NCBI RefSeq assembly: GCF_011045835.1
Contig: NZ_CP047349.1
Span: 3,596,001-3,660,000 of the forward strand
Direction of reading: 5' to 3'
From: Proteus terrae subsp. cibarius
GTDB lineage: Bacteria > Pseudomonadota > Gammaproteobacteria > Enterobacterales > Enterobacteriaceae
Length of the DNA: 64,000 nucleotides
Below are positions 11,433-20,838 of the stretch, in pieces (within the stretch, counting starts at the first letter, position 1; the number at the start of each line of letters is the position of its first letter). The translations under genes and the position numbers were made by a program. Below the pieces are notes generated by a model. It ran no database searches, was not told the DNA's origin, and saw nothing but the letters and a program-made list of their open reading frames with translations.

Positions 11433-11464
11433 AAAAATGCTGACATGAATGTCAGCATTTTTTT
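11433..11464. terminator. Bidirectional terminator between the DMT permease and fkpA
   Basis: AAAAATGCTGACAT and ATGTCAGCATTTTT form a long perfect stem with flanking A and T tracts, serving both convergent genes. Confidence 0.92.
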
Positions 11465-11487
11465 AGTGATATTTAGAGATAAGTGAA

Positions 11488-12240
11488 TTACTTATCGCTT
11501 TCAACACTCAGTAATTCAACTTCAAATACTAATGTTGAGTTAGCAGGAATACCACTTGTTGCACGTTGTCCGTAGCCTAATTCTGGTGGAATAACTAACT
11601 TGATTTTACCGCCTTCTTTGATGTACTTCATACCTTCAGTCCAGCCAGGAATAACGCTTTTCAGGCTGATTGTCAGAGGTTCGTTACGATCATAAGAGCT
11701 ATCAAATTGTTTACCATCAATCAGCATGCCTTTGTAGTTTACAGTAACACGATCAGCATCTGTTGGTGTTTTGCCTTTACCTGGGTTTTCAACTAAATAC
11801 AGTAAGCCTGATTTAGTTTTTACTACACCTTTCTCAGCGGCAAACTCTGTACGGAATTTATCACCCGCAGCTTTGTTTTCTGTCGCTTCTTTTTCCATTT
11901 TTGCTGTTGCAGCAGTACGGACTTGGTCTTCAAAAGCCGCTAATGTTAATTCAATTTCAGCGTCTGATAATTTTGATTTACTATTAAATGCATCCTGAAC
12001 GCCTGCTAACAGTTGTTTGGAATCTAAAGTAATACCAATATTTTTTTGTTCTTGTAATGCAGCTTCCATATAGCGACCCATCGACGCGCCTAACGCATAG
12101 GCATTTTGCTCATTTTGAGTTTTAAATGCGCTATTTAATGTTGGCACTTTAGCTGTAGCTTCTTCAGCGAATGCATGAGGTGCACTGAATGCGAAAGCTA
12201 AACTGGTTGCCAGCAACGTCGTTTTTAATAAAGATTTCAT
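11488..12240 (-). CDS. fkpA: Periplasmic FKBP-type peptidyl-prolyl isomerase FkpA
   Basis: A 250-residue secreted isomerase and chaperone. The signal peptide is at residues 1-25 (ending APHAFA). An N-terminal helical dimerisation domain spans about 35-130, including YALGASMGRYM. The FKBP catalytic domain spans about 150-245, with VTVNYKGMLIDGKQFDSSYD and IPPELGYGQRATSGIPANST. It helps fold envelope proteins. It is divergent from slyX, as in E. coli. A sigma-E promoter is known in E. coli; I did not find a clear match. Confidence 0.95.
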   Translation of the reverse strand: MKSLLKTTLLATSLAFAFSAPHAFAEEATAKVPTLNSAFKTQNEQNAYALGASMGRYMEAALQEQKNIGITLDSKQLLAGVQDAFNSKSKLSDAEIELTLAAFEDQVRTAATAKMEKEATENKAAGDKFRTEFAAEKGVVKTKSGLLYLVENPGKGKTPTDADRVTVNYKGMLIDGKQFDSSYDRNEPLTISLKSVIPGWTEGMKYIKEGGKIKLVIPPELGYGQRATSGIPANSTLVFEVELLSVESDK

Positions 12241-12574
12241 CCCATTCTCCAGTATATGTTAGTGAGTCGCTACGTTTTGCAAACGATCATCATAGATCTT
12301 TGCTTAAACGTTTTGCATCACATCTTGCTGTCGTTGCGGTATAGATCTCATCCGCGGGTAGCAATTTTATATGAATTTAAAAAATTTGCCGACACTCTTA
12401 ACAGTTAATGTTAGGATTTTTGTCAGCACAGAGTGCTATCACATTAGCAAAATAGTCTTTTATCTCAAACCAGATTTATGTCTTCCTGTGTATATATCAG
12501 TAAATAAGATTAAATTTCGCGAGTTTGTTAATCATATTCGTCGTAATAGGACATTTTAAAGGAGGAAAAACACA
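12241..12574. other. Divergent fkpA-slyX intergenic region
   Basis: No gene is supported here. The 9-base word ACGTTTTGC occurs twice in direct orientation (12272-12280 and 12308-12316), 36 bases apart, upstream of fkpA. This could be a paired protein site on one helix face, but the regulator is unknown. The slyX Shine-Dalgarno AAAGGAGG is at its right end. Confidence 0.4.
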
Positions 12575-12793
12575 ATGGATATTAAGGAAGTAGAGCGATT
12601 GCTCATTCAATTAGAAAGCAAAGTTGCTTTCCAAGATGCGACTATTGAAGAATTAAATCAGGTGGTCACACAGCAACAAATCGAAATTAGCCGCTTTAAA
12701 GAAGCCTTAAAAATTGTTTCAGAGCGCCTAAAAAACTCTCAAACCTCAATACTTGCTAGACCTGAGGACGAAACACCTCCACCTCACTACTAA
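12575..12793 (+). CDS. slyX: SlyX family protein
   Basis: A 72-residue protein, the same length as E. coli SlyX. Nearly the whole N-terminal half is a predicted coiled coil (VERLLIQLESKVAFQDATIE) and the C-terminus is the short TPPPHY tail typical of the family. Its biochemical role is not known. A strong AAAGGAGG Shine-Dalgarno precedes it. It converges on slyD across a shared terminator. Confidence 0.95.
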   Translation: MDIKEVERLLIQLESKVAFQDATIEELNQVVTQQQIEISRFKEALKIVSERLKNSQTSILARPEDETPPPHY

Positions 12794-12827
12794 GTTCTCG
12801 TTTGTTATTGATATCAAAACCGAAAAC

Positions 12828-12856
12828 AAAAAAGGAGCGTTTAGACGCTCCTTTTG
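12828..12856. terminator. Bidirectional terminator between slyX and slyD
   Basis: AAAAGGAGCGT and ACGCTCCTTTT form an 11-bp stem with a TTAG loop, A tract on one side and T tract on the other. Confidence 0.92.
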
Positions 12857-12873
12857 ATCTTTTCAACGAAAGA

Positions 12874-13512
12874 TTAGTGCTGGCAACCACAACCGCCATT
12901 ACCGTGGCCGTGACCACCGTGGCCATGACCGCCGCCACCGCAGCATCCACCTTCTTCACCGTGTGAATGACCGTGACCGTGGCCACCGCCACAGCATCCG
13001 CCTTCTTCACCGTGACCGTGGCCACCGCAACATTCGTGCTCTTCTTCTTCACCGTGTACGTGACCGTGAGCTAATTCTTCTTCAGTCGCTTCACGAATTG
13101 CAACGATTTCAACATGAAACTTCAGGTTTTGACCTGCTAACATGTGGTTACCATCAACGATAACTTCGTCACCTTCAATACCTGTAATTTCTACTGGTAC
13201 TGGACCTTGATCGGTATCAGCAAGAAAACGCATACCAACTTCTAACTCATCAACACCAACAAAAACATCTTTCGGTACACGTTGAACTAAGTTTTCGTCG
13301 TATTGACCATATGCATCGTCAGAAGCCACTTCTACGTCGAATTTTTCACCGACTTCGCGACCTGTTAACGCATTTTCTAAACCACTGATTAAAGAACCAC
13401 GGCCATGCAGATAGTCTAACGGTGCGCTCACCGTGGACTCATCAACTAAAACACCGTCTTCTGATCTTACTTGATAAGCCAGACTAACTACCAAGTCGTT
13501 TGCTACTTTCAT
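12874..13512 (-). CDS. slyD: FKBP-type peptidyl-prolyl isomerase and metallochaperone SlyD
   Basis: 212 residues from the ATG at 13512, with AGGAGATGTC before it. The frame is open for 71 more codons upstream, but family homology starts at MKVANDLVVSLAYQVRSEDG. It has an FKBP core split by the insert-in-flap chaperone domain (about 70-125), then a metal-binding tail from about 149 to the end. That tail has 15 histidines and 8 cysteines in repeated EEGGCCGG and HGHGH blocks and is longer than the E. coli tail (196 residues total). SlyD feeds nickel to hydrogenase and probably to other nickel enzymes. Confidence 0.96.
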   Translation of the reverse strand: MKVANDLVVSLAYQVRSEDGVLVDESTVSAPLDYLHGRGSLISGLENALTGREVGEKFDVEVASDDAYGQYDENLVQRVPKDVFVGVDELEVGMRFLADTDQGPVPVEITGIEGDEVIVDGNHMLAGQNLKFHVEIVAIREATEEELAHGHVHGEEEEHECCGGHGHGEEGGCCGGGHGHGHSHGEEGGCCGGGGHGHGGHGHGNGGCGCQH

Positions 13513-13600
13513 GACATCTCCTACATACCCGTGGGCAAAATTTTCCCGATTGTAACGAAAAATAAATCTTCTGTATCGGGTTATATCAAAAAACCTACAA

Positions 13601-13804
13601 TTATTGTGGTGTAAAGATCCCAATGACCTGCTCATTTTCACGAACAAGGGAATTAACTTCACCCTCTGTTTGCCGTTGTTGATGGCCACATTTCGCACAT
13701 TCCACAATATCCACTTTATCTTCACGCCACATTTTGAGTGTATCTTGAGCTTGACAGTGTGGACACACAGCTCCTGCGATAAAGCGTTTACGGGTTGCAG
13801 ACAT
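13601..13804 (-). CDS. yheV: YheV family zinc-ribbon-like protein
   Basis: A 67-residue protein from the ATG at 13804. An 8-codon upstream extension is less likely, because the family starts MSATRKRFIAGAVCPHC. Two CxxC pairs, CPHC at about 14-17 and CAKC at about 36-39, make a probable zinc ribbon, and the C-terminus QVIGIFTP is conserved. Function is unknown. It begins 13 bp after kefB in the same transcript, the same place as in E. coli. Confidence 0.9.
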   Translation of the reverse strand: MSATRKRFIAGAVCPHCQAQDTLKMWREDKVDIVECAKCGHQQRQTEGEVNSLVRENEQVIGIFTPQ

Positions 13805-13817
13805 GGGGTCAGTTCTC

Positions 13818-15671
13818 CTATTTATCAATAGATTTTTTTTCTTTGTGTATTTGAGGAATATCTTCTGTTAAAGATTCATCCCAAATATCAGGCTGATGGT
13901 GCTCTTGACGAATTTCTTCACTAAATAACTCCTCAAGTTCCCGTCTCGCTTCTTTTACTCGTGAAACGTTAGAAACTTCTTCAGGTGATTCATCCACCAG
14001 CTTTCTCAATAAGTTGATATCCAGACGACGAAAATGCTGTTGTGCCCGATAAGCTTGATGAGGATGCATTCCTAATTCAATTAACGTCTTACGACCTAAC
14101 TCTAAGGCACTAGAAAATGTTTCACGACTAAAATCTGTTACGCCTGCTTTGAGCAATTCATGAGCTTCAACACGTCCTCTTGCCCTTGCAATAATATGCA
14201 AGTTAGGGAAATGATGCTGACAGAGATGAACAATTTCCATCGTAGCTTCAGGTTCATTACAGGTGATAACAATGGTTTTAGCATGTTCAGCACCGGCAGC
14301 ACGCAATAAATTGAGATCAGTGGCATCACCATAATACACTTTATAGCCATATTTACGCATGGTGCTTATGCTTCCAACATCATGCTCTAATACCGTGACG
14401 TTAATCTTATTCGCCATTAACAAACGCCCTACAACCTGACCCATTCGGCCAAATCCGACAAGAATGACCTCTGGGTGGTTATTTTCAACAAAGGGCTGTT
14501 CGTCCGTTTTAGCTTCATTATAGCGACGAGCAAACACAGCGTCTGTCATTTGCATCACAAGAGGCGTTGTCATCATAGAAAGCGTGACAACAACCAACAA
14601 TAACGCCATTTGCTGACTATCTAATACGCCCATTGCCATCGATGTCGAGAAAACAACAAACGCAAATTCCCCGCCTTGGCTTAACACAGCTGAGAATTGT
14701 AATCGTGTGGAAAAACGTAATCTGGCTAACCACGCAATACTATAAAGTATCAATGCTTTTACAATCACCAGAACTAAGACGCCCAATAATACTTGTGGGA
14801 GATAACGCCATAAAATACCGATATCTAAAGACATACCGACAGAGATAAAAAAGAGTCCTAAAAGTAAGCCTTTAAAAGGCTCGATGGAGATCTCTAATTC
14901 ATGTCGATACTCTGAATCTGCCAATAACACGCCCGCAATAAAGGTTCCCATTGCCATTGAAAAGCCAAGAGTTTCCATAAAAATAGCGGCACCTAATACA
15001 ACAAGCAGCGCAGCGGCAGTAAAAACTTCCCTTACTCCCGATTTCACCACTAAGCGCAAAAGTGGACGTAATAAATAACGACCACAAATCAGCAATCCAG
15101 CAAAAGCAGCCACTTTCACACCAATGCGATACCAATCACTACTTGCCGTTTCTCCAGCCAACAAAGGAATAACGGCAAGGATAGGAATAACGGCCATATC
15201 TTGGAAAAGTAAAACAGCAAAACCTAATTGCCCGCCTTCATTATGGTTCATTCCTTTTTCGTTCATAAGTTGCAACGCCATTGCCGTGGAAGACATCGCA
15301 ATACCTAAGCCTCCAATAACAGCCGCCTGCCATGAAAAAGAAGTAAAAACGAGAATGAGCCCTGAAAAAATAGATGCAGTTAATACCACCTGCATTGAAC
15401 CAACACCAAAAATGGCTCGCCTTAATTCCCATAACTTGGCTGGATTTAATTCCAAACCAATAAGGAACATTAAAAAAACCACACCTAATTCAGCAAAATG
15501 TAAGATGTTATCAACATCTTTAAACAGCCCTAATCCCCAAGGACCAATAGCAATACCCGCAATCAAATAACCGAGTACTGCACCAATTTTAAGGCGTTGT
15601 GCAATCGGCACCATAATCACGGCAGCACACAAGAAAAAGAGCACAGCTTTAATCATCCAATTATCTTCCAT
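13818..15671 (-). CDS. kefB: Glutathione-regulated potassium-efflux system protein KefB
   Basis: A 617-residue inner-membrane protein. About 12-13 hydrophobic segments form the CPA2 antiporter part (residues 1-380, with [15 protein letters not shown] and [16 protein letters not shown]). A linker and a cytoplasmic RCK/KTN domain follow ([17 protein letters not shown], near 405-520), which binds glutathione or its adducts. It releases potassium and acidifies the cell to protect against electrophiles. It lies 5 bp after kefG, its activator subunit. KefC is a close paralogue; the neighbours decide for KefB. Confidence 0.94.
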   Translation of the reverse strand: MEDNWMIKAVLFFLCAAVIMVPIAQRLKIGAVLGYLIAGIAIGPWGLGLFKDVDNILHFAELGVVFLMFLIGLELNPAKLWELRRAIFGVGSMQVVLTASIFSGLILVFTSFSWQAAVIGGLGIAMSSTAMALQLMNEKGMNHNEGGQLGFAVLLFQDMAVIPILAVIPLLAGETASSDWYRIGVKVAAFAGLLICGRYLLRPLLRLVVKSGVREVFTAAALLVVLGAAIFMETLGFSMAMGTFIAGVLLADSEYRHELEISIEPFKGLLLGLFFISVGMSLDIGILWRYLPQVLLGVLVLVIVKALILYSIAWLARLRFSTRLQFSAVLSQGGEFAFVVFSTSMAMGVLDSQQMALLLVVVTLSMMTTPLVMQMTDAVFARRYNEAKTDEQPFVENNHPEVILVGFGRMGQVVGRLLMANKINVTVLEHDVGSISTMRKYGYKVYYGDATDLNLLRAAGAEHAKTIVITCNEPEATMEIVHLCQHHFPNLHIIARARGRVEAHELLKAGVTDFSRETFSSALELGRKTLIELGMHPHQAYRAQQHFRRLDINLLRKLVDESPEEVSNVSRVKEARRELEELFSEEIRQEHHQPDIWDESLTEDIPQIHKEKKSIDK

Positions 15672-15676
15672 TAGGC

Positions 15677-16225
15677 TTACTCCCCTTCAAGTGGCGCACT
15701 TAACCAATGACGATAAGCCTCACCGATATGAGTCAGTGTTGTTTTAGACTGTTGTCTTGCTGAATACACAATCATTGGTGATAACCAGCGCATACCACAC
15801 ATTTCTGCCATTAATTCAAAAGGACGTAATAACTCTGTCAGTGTGTAGTGATTCTTCCCATCATGTTGATAAGCCTGCTCAGGCTCTCCCGTTGTAATAA
15901 CACAACGAAATGACTTACCCTTTAATTGTGCTCTACCTGCTTTGTTAGCAAATGGACGAGTTAACACTCTGTCTTGCCACTCTTTTAATAATGCAGGGCA
16001 ACTATATGTTTGCAATGGAAATTGAAAAACGATCACTTGGTGCTTACACAGCAAGGATTGTTCATGGTGTATATCAATAAAAAAATCAGGATAAGTAGCA
16101 TATAAATCATGGATAGTTATATTTTCTAAATCCCTCACCGCTTTTAATAACGCCTTATTGGCGATTGATTGACGCGGTTCGGGATGAACATACACCAGCA
16201 ATACATTTGATGCGTTTGACATCAT
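15677..16225 (-). CDS. kefG: KefG, ancillary quinone-reductase-like subunit of KefB
   Basis: A 182-residue flavodoxin-fold protein, within one residue of E. coli KefG. The FMN-fold start [20 protein letters not shown], the [20 protein letters not shown] segment and GEPEQAYQ are typical of the NAD(P)H oxidoreductase family that activates Kef channels. It is the first gene of the kefG-kefB-yheV operon, divergent from yheS. Either of two adjacent ATG codons could be the start. Confidence 0.94.
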   Translation of the reverse strand: MMSNASNVLLVYVHPEPRQSIANKALLKAVRDLENITIHDLYATYPDFFIDIHHEQSLLCKHQVIVFQFPLQTYSCPALLKEWQDRVLTRPFANKAGRAQLKGKSFRCVITTGEPEQAYQHDGKNHYTLTELLRPFELMAEMCGMRWLSPMIVYSARQQSKTTLTHIGEAYRHWLSAPLEGE

Positions 16226-16343
16226 TCCTCCTTACAAAACGTGTCAGAAACTGTTTTTTCCGTTACCATGCACGCATTGTGACCAACTGTTACGAACAAC
16301 TTACTCTATATATTAATTTACATACTCTTAATAGACGATATTT

Positions 16344-18278
16344 ATGATTGTTTTTTCTTCTTTGCAAATTCGCCGTGGTGTCAGAGTGTTACTGGACAAT
16401 GCCAGTGCAACTATTAATCCAGGGCAAAAGATTGGTCTAGTCGGTAAAAATGGCTGTGGCAAAACCACATTACTTTCTTTATTGAAGGGTGAACTTCAAT
16501 CTGAAGCAGGCAATGTCACCTATCCTAGTACATGGTCAATGGCATGGGTTAACCAAGAAACACCTGCACTTGATGTACCTGCTATTGATTATGTTATTGA
16601 TGGTGATAGAGAATATCGCCAGTTAGAACAACGATTACAAAAAGCGAACGAAATAAATGATGGTCATGCTATCGCACTGATCCACGGGCAATTAGATGCA
16701 ATTAATGCATGGACAATACAATCCCGCGCAGCAACCTTACTGAATGGTTTAGGTTTTAGCCAACAGCAGCTTAATGAACCTGTAAAATCATTTTCAGGTG
16801 GCTGGAGAATGCGTTTAAACTTAGCGCAAGCGCTGATTTGCCGTTCGGATTTACTGCTACTTGATGAACCAACCAACCACTTAGATTTAGATGCCGTTAT
16901 TTGGCTAGAAAAATGGCTAAAGAGCTACACAGGCACGCTTATTTTAATTTCCCATGACCGTGATTTTCTTGATCCTATCGTGGATAAAATCTTGCATATC
17001 GAGCAAGAAAAAATCTTTGAATACTCAGGCAACTACTCTTCGTTTGAAATGCAACGTGCGACCAAACTCGCACAACAACAAGCTTTGTTTGAAAATCAAC
17101 AAGCCAAAATTGCACACTTACAGAGTTTTATAGATAGATTTAAAGCGAAAGCGACAAAAGCCAAACAAGCTCAAAGCCGTGTCAAAATGCTTGAGCGAAT
17201 GGAAAAGGTTGCTCCTGCACATTCAGATAACCCATTCCATTTTAGTTTCCGTCAACCTGAAAGCTTGCCTAATCCTCTTTTATCAATGGAGAAAGTCAGC
17301 GCGGGTTATGGTGAAAAAATTATTCTTAATGATATCAAACTTAATTTAGTTCCTGGCTCACGTATTGGATTATTAGGACGCAATGGTGCAGGTAAATCGA
17401 CACTGATTAAATTACTTGCAGGTGAGATTGAACCGTTACAGGGGAAATTAGCACTGTCTAAAGGTATTAAGCTTGGTTATTTTGCCCAGCATCAATTAGA
17501 GTTTTTACGCTCAGATGAATCGGCACTACAACATTTAACTCGTTTAGCACCTAAAGAGACTGAACAAAAATTACGTGATTACTTGGGTGGTTTCGGCTTT
17601 CATGGCGACAAAGTCACAGATGCTTGTGGTCAATTCTCTGGGGGTGAAAAGGCGCGTTTGGTCTTATCACTTTTAGTTTGGCAACGTCCTAACTTGCTAT
17701 TAATGGATGAACCAACAAACCACCTTGATCTAGATATGCGCCAAGCACTGACTCAAGCTTTAATTAGCTTTGAAGGCGCAATTGTTGTCGTATCGCATGA
17801 TAGGCATTTATTACGCTCCACCACTGACGATCTCTACCTGGTGCACGATGGTCAAGTTGAGCCATTTGATGGTGATCTTGATGATTATCAACAGTGGTTA
17901 GTTGATCAAAATCGTCAAGAGACACAGGCAAATAAGAGCCAACAAGATAACGACAATATCACGACAACCACCAATTTAAGCGCTCAAGATAAAAAAGAGC
18001 AAAAACGTAAAGAAGCGGAGTTTAGACAACAAACCCAGCCTCTACGCAAGAAACTCACAACATTAGAAAGCAAGATGGATAAATTAAGCCAAGAGCTTAG
18101 TGATATCGAAACAGCTCTTTCTGATAGTGGTATTTATGATACTAGCCGTAAAAATGAGCTTTCTGATTGCTTAAACCGACAAGGTGTTGCGAAATCCGCA
18201 CTAGAAGAAGTGGAAATGGAATGGATGGAGTTACAAGAAACACTGGAAGAAATGACAAACACATTTGAAGCCCAGTAA
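16344..18278 (+). CDS. yheS: ABC-F family ATPase YheS
   Basis: A 644-residue soluble protein with two ABC ATPase domains. The first Walker A is GKNGCGKTT (near 34-42) with FSGGWRMRLNLAQAL and LLLDEPTNHLDLD. The second Walker A is GRNGAGKST with FSGGEKARLVLSLL and LLMDEPTNHLDLD. A linker lies between them and a charged coiled-coil C-terminal extension runs from about 530 to 640. ABC-F proteins act on the ribosome, and YheS is reported to help with some stalls. There is no membrane segment. Divergent from kefG, as in E. coli. Confidence 0.95.
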   Translation: MIVFSSLQIRRGVRVLLDNASATINPGQKIGLVGKNGCGKTTLLSLLKGELQSEAGNVTYPSTWSMAWVNQETPALDVPAIDYVIDGDREYRQLEQRLQKANEINDGHAIALIHGQLDAINAWTIQSRAATLLNGLGFSQQQLNEPVKSFSGGWRMRLNLAQALICRSDLLLLDEPTNHLDLDAVIWLEKWLKSYTGTLILISHDRDFLDPIVDKILHIEQEKIFEYSGNYSSFEMQRATKLAQQQALFENQQAKIAHLQSFIDRFKAKATKAKQAQSRVKMLERMEKVAPAHSDNPFHFSFRQPESLPNPLLSMEKVSAGYGEKIILNDIKLNLVPGSRIGLLGRNGAGKSTLIKLLAGEIEPLQGKLALSKGIKLGYFAQHQLEFLRSDESALQHLTRLAPKETEQKLRDYLGGFGFHGDKVTDACGQFSGGEKARLVLSLLVWQRPNLLLMDEPTNHLDLDMRQALTQALISFEGAIVVVSHDRHLLRSTTDDLYLVHDGQVEPFDGDLDDYQQWLVDQNRQETQANKSQQDNDNITTTTNLSAQDKKEQKRKEAEFRQQTQPLRKKLTTLESKMDKLSQELSDIETALSDSGIYDTSRKNELSDCLNRQGVAKSALEEVEMEWMELQETLEEMTNTFEAQ

Positions 18279-18297
18279 TACAACGCAATCCATTTAA

Positions 18298-18336
18298 AAA
18301 GGAACTATTTTAAATTAAATAGTTCCTTTATTTTTG
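18298..18336 (+). terminator. Terminator after yheS
   Basis: GGAACTATTT and AAATAGTTCC form a 10-bp stem (extended by AAA/TTT) followed by TTTATTTTT. Confidence 0.88.
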
Positions 18337-18520
18337 CTCTTCAATTCATTCTGAAAATTTATACAATTCATTTCACTTACGGTATTTATATCATTTTACA
18401 ATAGCACTATTTACACAAAATATAATCTCACTCTATCTAACAATAACCCAATAAAAATAACTAATTAACGTTTATTTTCTACCTATTTATATTAAGTAAG
18501 GGAAATAAATTCTTTCACGC

Positions 18521-18547
18521 TAAAGTTTTTAACATTCCAGCCGAATT
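18521..18547 (+). promoter_or_regulatory. Sigma-28 (FliA) promoter of the first chemoreceptor gene
   Basis: TAAAGTTT, 11 bases, GCCGAATT matches the enteric flagellar class 3 consensus (TAAAGTTT-N11-GCCGATAA) and lies 62 bases before the ATG at 18610. Confidence 0.85.
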
Positions 18548-18609
18548 AATCATTCTGCTAAGTGGACCTCCCACTTACCAACGAAAAGGCAAAGCTAATA
18601 GGTAGAGTT

Positions 18610-20298
18610 ATGTTAAAACGAATTAAAATCTCTCAAGGTTTAATGTGTGTCCTGACTCTGTTTTGTATTATTCAGATCATCTCTGGAGTACAAAGCATTC
18701 ACGATGCCTACCAGACTCAAAATACACTTAAAAGAATTTCATACAGTTTCGATCAACTACGCACCATGGATAATACTTATGCGGAGTTGAATACATTACG
18801 TACTGATATTATTGCACAAGCATTTAATTATATTTCAAATCCTCAAACCGAGGATGCAAATGTTACTGCATTTATGCAAACCATGCCCGAACGTAAAGCA
18901 CAAGTTGACGCATTGATGAATGAGTATGTTGAGCTATCTGCGCAAACAGGCTTCGATCAGCAACGTATGGCACAAATCAAACAGCTTTATCAAAAGAGCC
19001 GGGCTGATCTTGATTTACTGGCGCAGTATTTAAGTGAACGTAACACTAACGCGGTTCGTTTAATTTTAAAAAGCCCAGCAAACACTAACTTCACTAATTC
19101 ATTGTATGAAGCCACCGACTTTATTACCGATGAAGTTGTGAATCCTTCAGTGATTGAAGCAGAAGGCAACTACCACAGCATGTTGTGGATAGCATCGCTC
19201 TTTATGGGTATCTTCCTCATCTTTACCACCTTAGTGCTTATTTGGATCCGCAAATACATCATTGTGCGCATTAACCAAATGATCATCTATCAAGAGGCAA
19301 TTGCTAAAGGCGATCTAGTCAGTCGTATTGATAGCGATGTTTCAGGTAAGACTGAAATCGATCAACTCATGCTCGGCTTACAACAAATGCGAGCTCAATT
19401 AAAAGAGATGGTAAGTTCGATTCGAAATACTAGTGCAACTATTTACACTGGCGTACAAGAGATTGCTGCAGGTAATAATGATTTATCGAGTAGAACTGAA
19501 GAGCAAGCCAGTGCATTAGAAGAAACAGCATCCAGCATGGAGCAGATGACCGCAACTATTCGTAATAACACAGAAAGCGCTCGTGAAGTCACAGAGCTCG
19601 TTATGAGTACTGCCGATATTGCCGTTCAGGGGGGTGAGCATAGTAATAAGATGGTAATGACAATGACAGACATTGCCGATCGCTCACAAAAAATTGGTGA
19701 AATCACTGCAGTCATTGATGATATTGCTTTCCAAACCAATATATTAGCCCTTAATGCTGCCGTTGAAGCGGCTAGAGCGGGTGAGCAAGGCCGTGGTTTC
19801 TCAGTGGTTGCAAGTGAAGTTCGCAATTTAGCACAGCGTAGTGCGGAAGCGGCGAAAGAGATCAAAGAGCTGATTGAATCGACAATATCACGTGTTAGAC
19901 AAGGTAATGATCTTGTCGAACAAGTGAGTTTATCAATGGGTGAGATTGTCACCTCTGTTAATCATGTTTCGGGTTCGATGAAAGAAATTTTATCTGCATC
20001 AGAAGAACAAACCCGCGGTATTGCACAGATCAGCCTTGCTGTTAATGAAATGGATAAAGCAACACAGCAAAATGCGGCGATGGTTGAACAATCAACAGCT
20101 GCCTCTGCCACATTAAGTGAACAAGCAGGTATGCTGGATACGATTGTGAATACATTCAAAGTTGAGCACGAAAAAGTTGCACCAACTAAAACTAAGTTAC
20201 CTACATTCTCAGCTAAATCACAAGACACAGAAACACTTAAAACACCAACAATAAAAACCAATAATCACGAAACAGACGATAATTGGGAAAGCTTTTAA
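18610..20298 (+). CDS. Methyl-accepting chemotaxis protein (Tar/Tsr type)
   Basis: 562 residues from the ATG at 18610; a 16-codon upstream extension would start inside the FliA promoter transcript and lacks family support. It has TM1 (about 11-29), a periplasmic four-helix sensor domain (30-190), TM2 (191-213), HAMP (214-267), methylation helices and the signalling tip [20 protein letters not shown] (372-391). The C-terminus NWESF matches the CheR/CheB tether pentapeptide NWETF. The ligand is unknown. It is the first of three chemoreceptor genes inserted between yheS and yheT relative to E. coli. Confidence 0.93.
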   Translation: MLKRIKISQGLMCVLTLFCIIQIISGVQSIHDAYQTQNTLKRISYSFDQLRTMDNTYAELNTLRTDIIAQAFNYISNPQTEDANVTAFMQTMPERKAQVDALMNEYVELSAQTGFDQQRMAQIKQLYQKSRADLDLLAQYLSERNTNAVRLILKSPANTNFTNSLYEATDFITDEVVNPSVIEAEGNYHSMLWIASLFMGIFLIFTTLVLIWIRKYIIVRINQMIIYQEAIAKGDLVSRIDSDVSGKTEIDQLMLGLQQMRAQLKEMVSSIRNTSATIYTGVQEIAAGNNDLSSRTEEQASALEETASSMEQMTATIRNNTESAREVTELVMSTADIAVQGGEHSNKMVMTMTDIADRSQKIGEITAVIDDIAFQTNILALNAAVEAARAGEQGRGFSVVASEVRNLAQRSAEAAKEIKELIESTISRVRQGNDLVEQVSLSMGEIVTSVNHVSGSMKEILSASEEQTRGIAQISLAVNEMDKATQQNAAMVEQSTAASATLSEQAGMLDTIVNTFKVEHEKVAPTKTKLPTFSAKSQDTETLKTPTIKTNNHETDDNWESF

Positions 20299-20376
20299 TG
20301 ATACCTCTCACACAATATCGTGAGAGAGAGTTGTGTAGAAAATAGTCCAGAACATATAACAAAACCTCTACCTACC

Positions 20377-20408
20377 ATACTCCCAGTGATTTTTCTGGGA
20401 GTATTTCT
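20377..20408 (+). terminator. Terminator after the first chemoreceptor gene
   Basis: ATACTCCCAG and CTGGGAGTAT form a 10-bp stem with an 8-base T-rich loop, followed by TTCT. The short T tract makes it moderate in strength. Confidence 0.7.
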
Positions 20409-20744
20409 GAGCCCACCGCACATAAACACAAAAAAACAGATCGTTTTTTATACGAAACAAAAGCATTTTTTTAGAAAAATTAAGAGCGTTTATGAAAGCG
20501 ATAATTTTATTTTACTTATCATAAGATAAAAAGATAAATAAAAATAAAATACTGCTTATTATTGTTTTAATATCCAACAAATCATTATTAATATTTATAT
20601 TTTAATAATTAACACAAAAAATAAGTAAGATAATATACTTATGGTTTTTTCTATTAATCATTAGAAAATTTTAGCCATTAGCTGATAATCAAAGCTAAAA
20701 AAAGAAATATAAGTCGTCTTTACTATCAAATAGAGTAGAAAAGG
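20409..20744. other. AT-rich spacer between chemoreceptor genes
   Basis: A very AT-rich stretch with no supported ORF. The FliA promoter of the next gene begins at 20745. I see no repeat or RNA structure that stands out. Confidence 0.5.
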
Positions 20745-20771
20745 TAAAGTTTTTAAATATTGAGCCGAATA
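20745..20771 (+). promoter_or_regulatory. Sigma-28 (FliA) promoter of the second chemoreceptor gene
   Basis: TAAAGTTT, 11 bases, GCCGAATA, a near-perfect class 3 flagellar promoter, 67 bases before the ATG at 20839. Confidence 0.88.
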
Positions 20772-20838
20772 AGTTTAATTGATAAATAGTTATCGCTCCT
20801 TGCTGTGTGTCCTACAAACCAATTAAATAGGTAAGGCT

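Noticed and set aside
12371..12559. 62-codon ORF upstream of slyX
   Set aside because: It lies in AT-rich leader DNA, ends just before the slyX Shine-Dalgarno and resembles no family.
12756..13052. 98-codon minus-strand ORF in the slyD tail region
   Set aside because: It is an alternative frame of the low-complexity Cys/His repeat.
12880..13060. CRISPR-like or satellite repeat
   Set aside because: The repetition comes from Gly-His-Cys codons of the SlyD tail, with no uniform spacer and repeat units.
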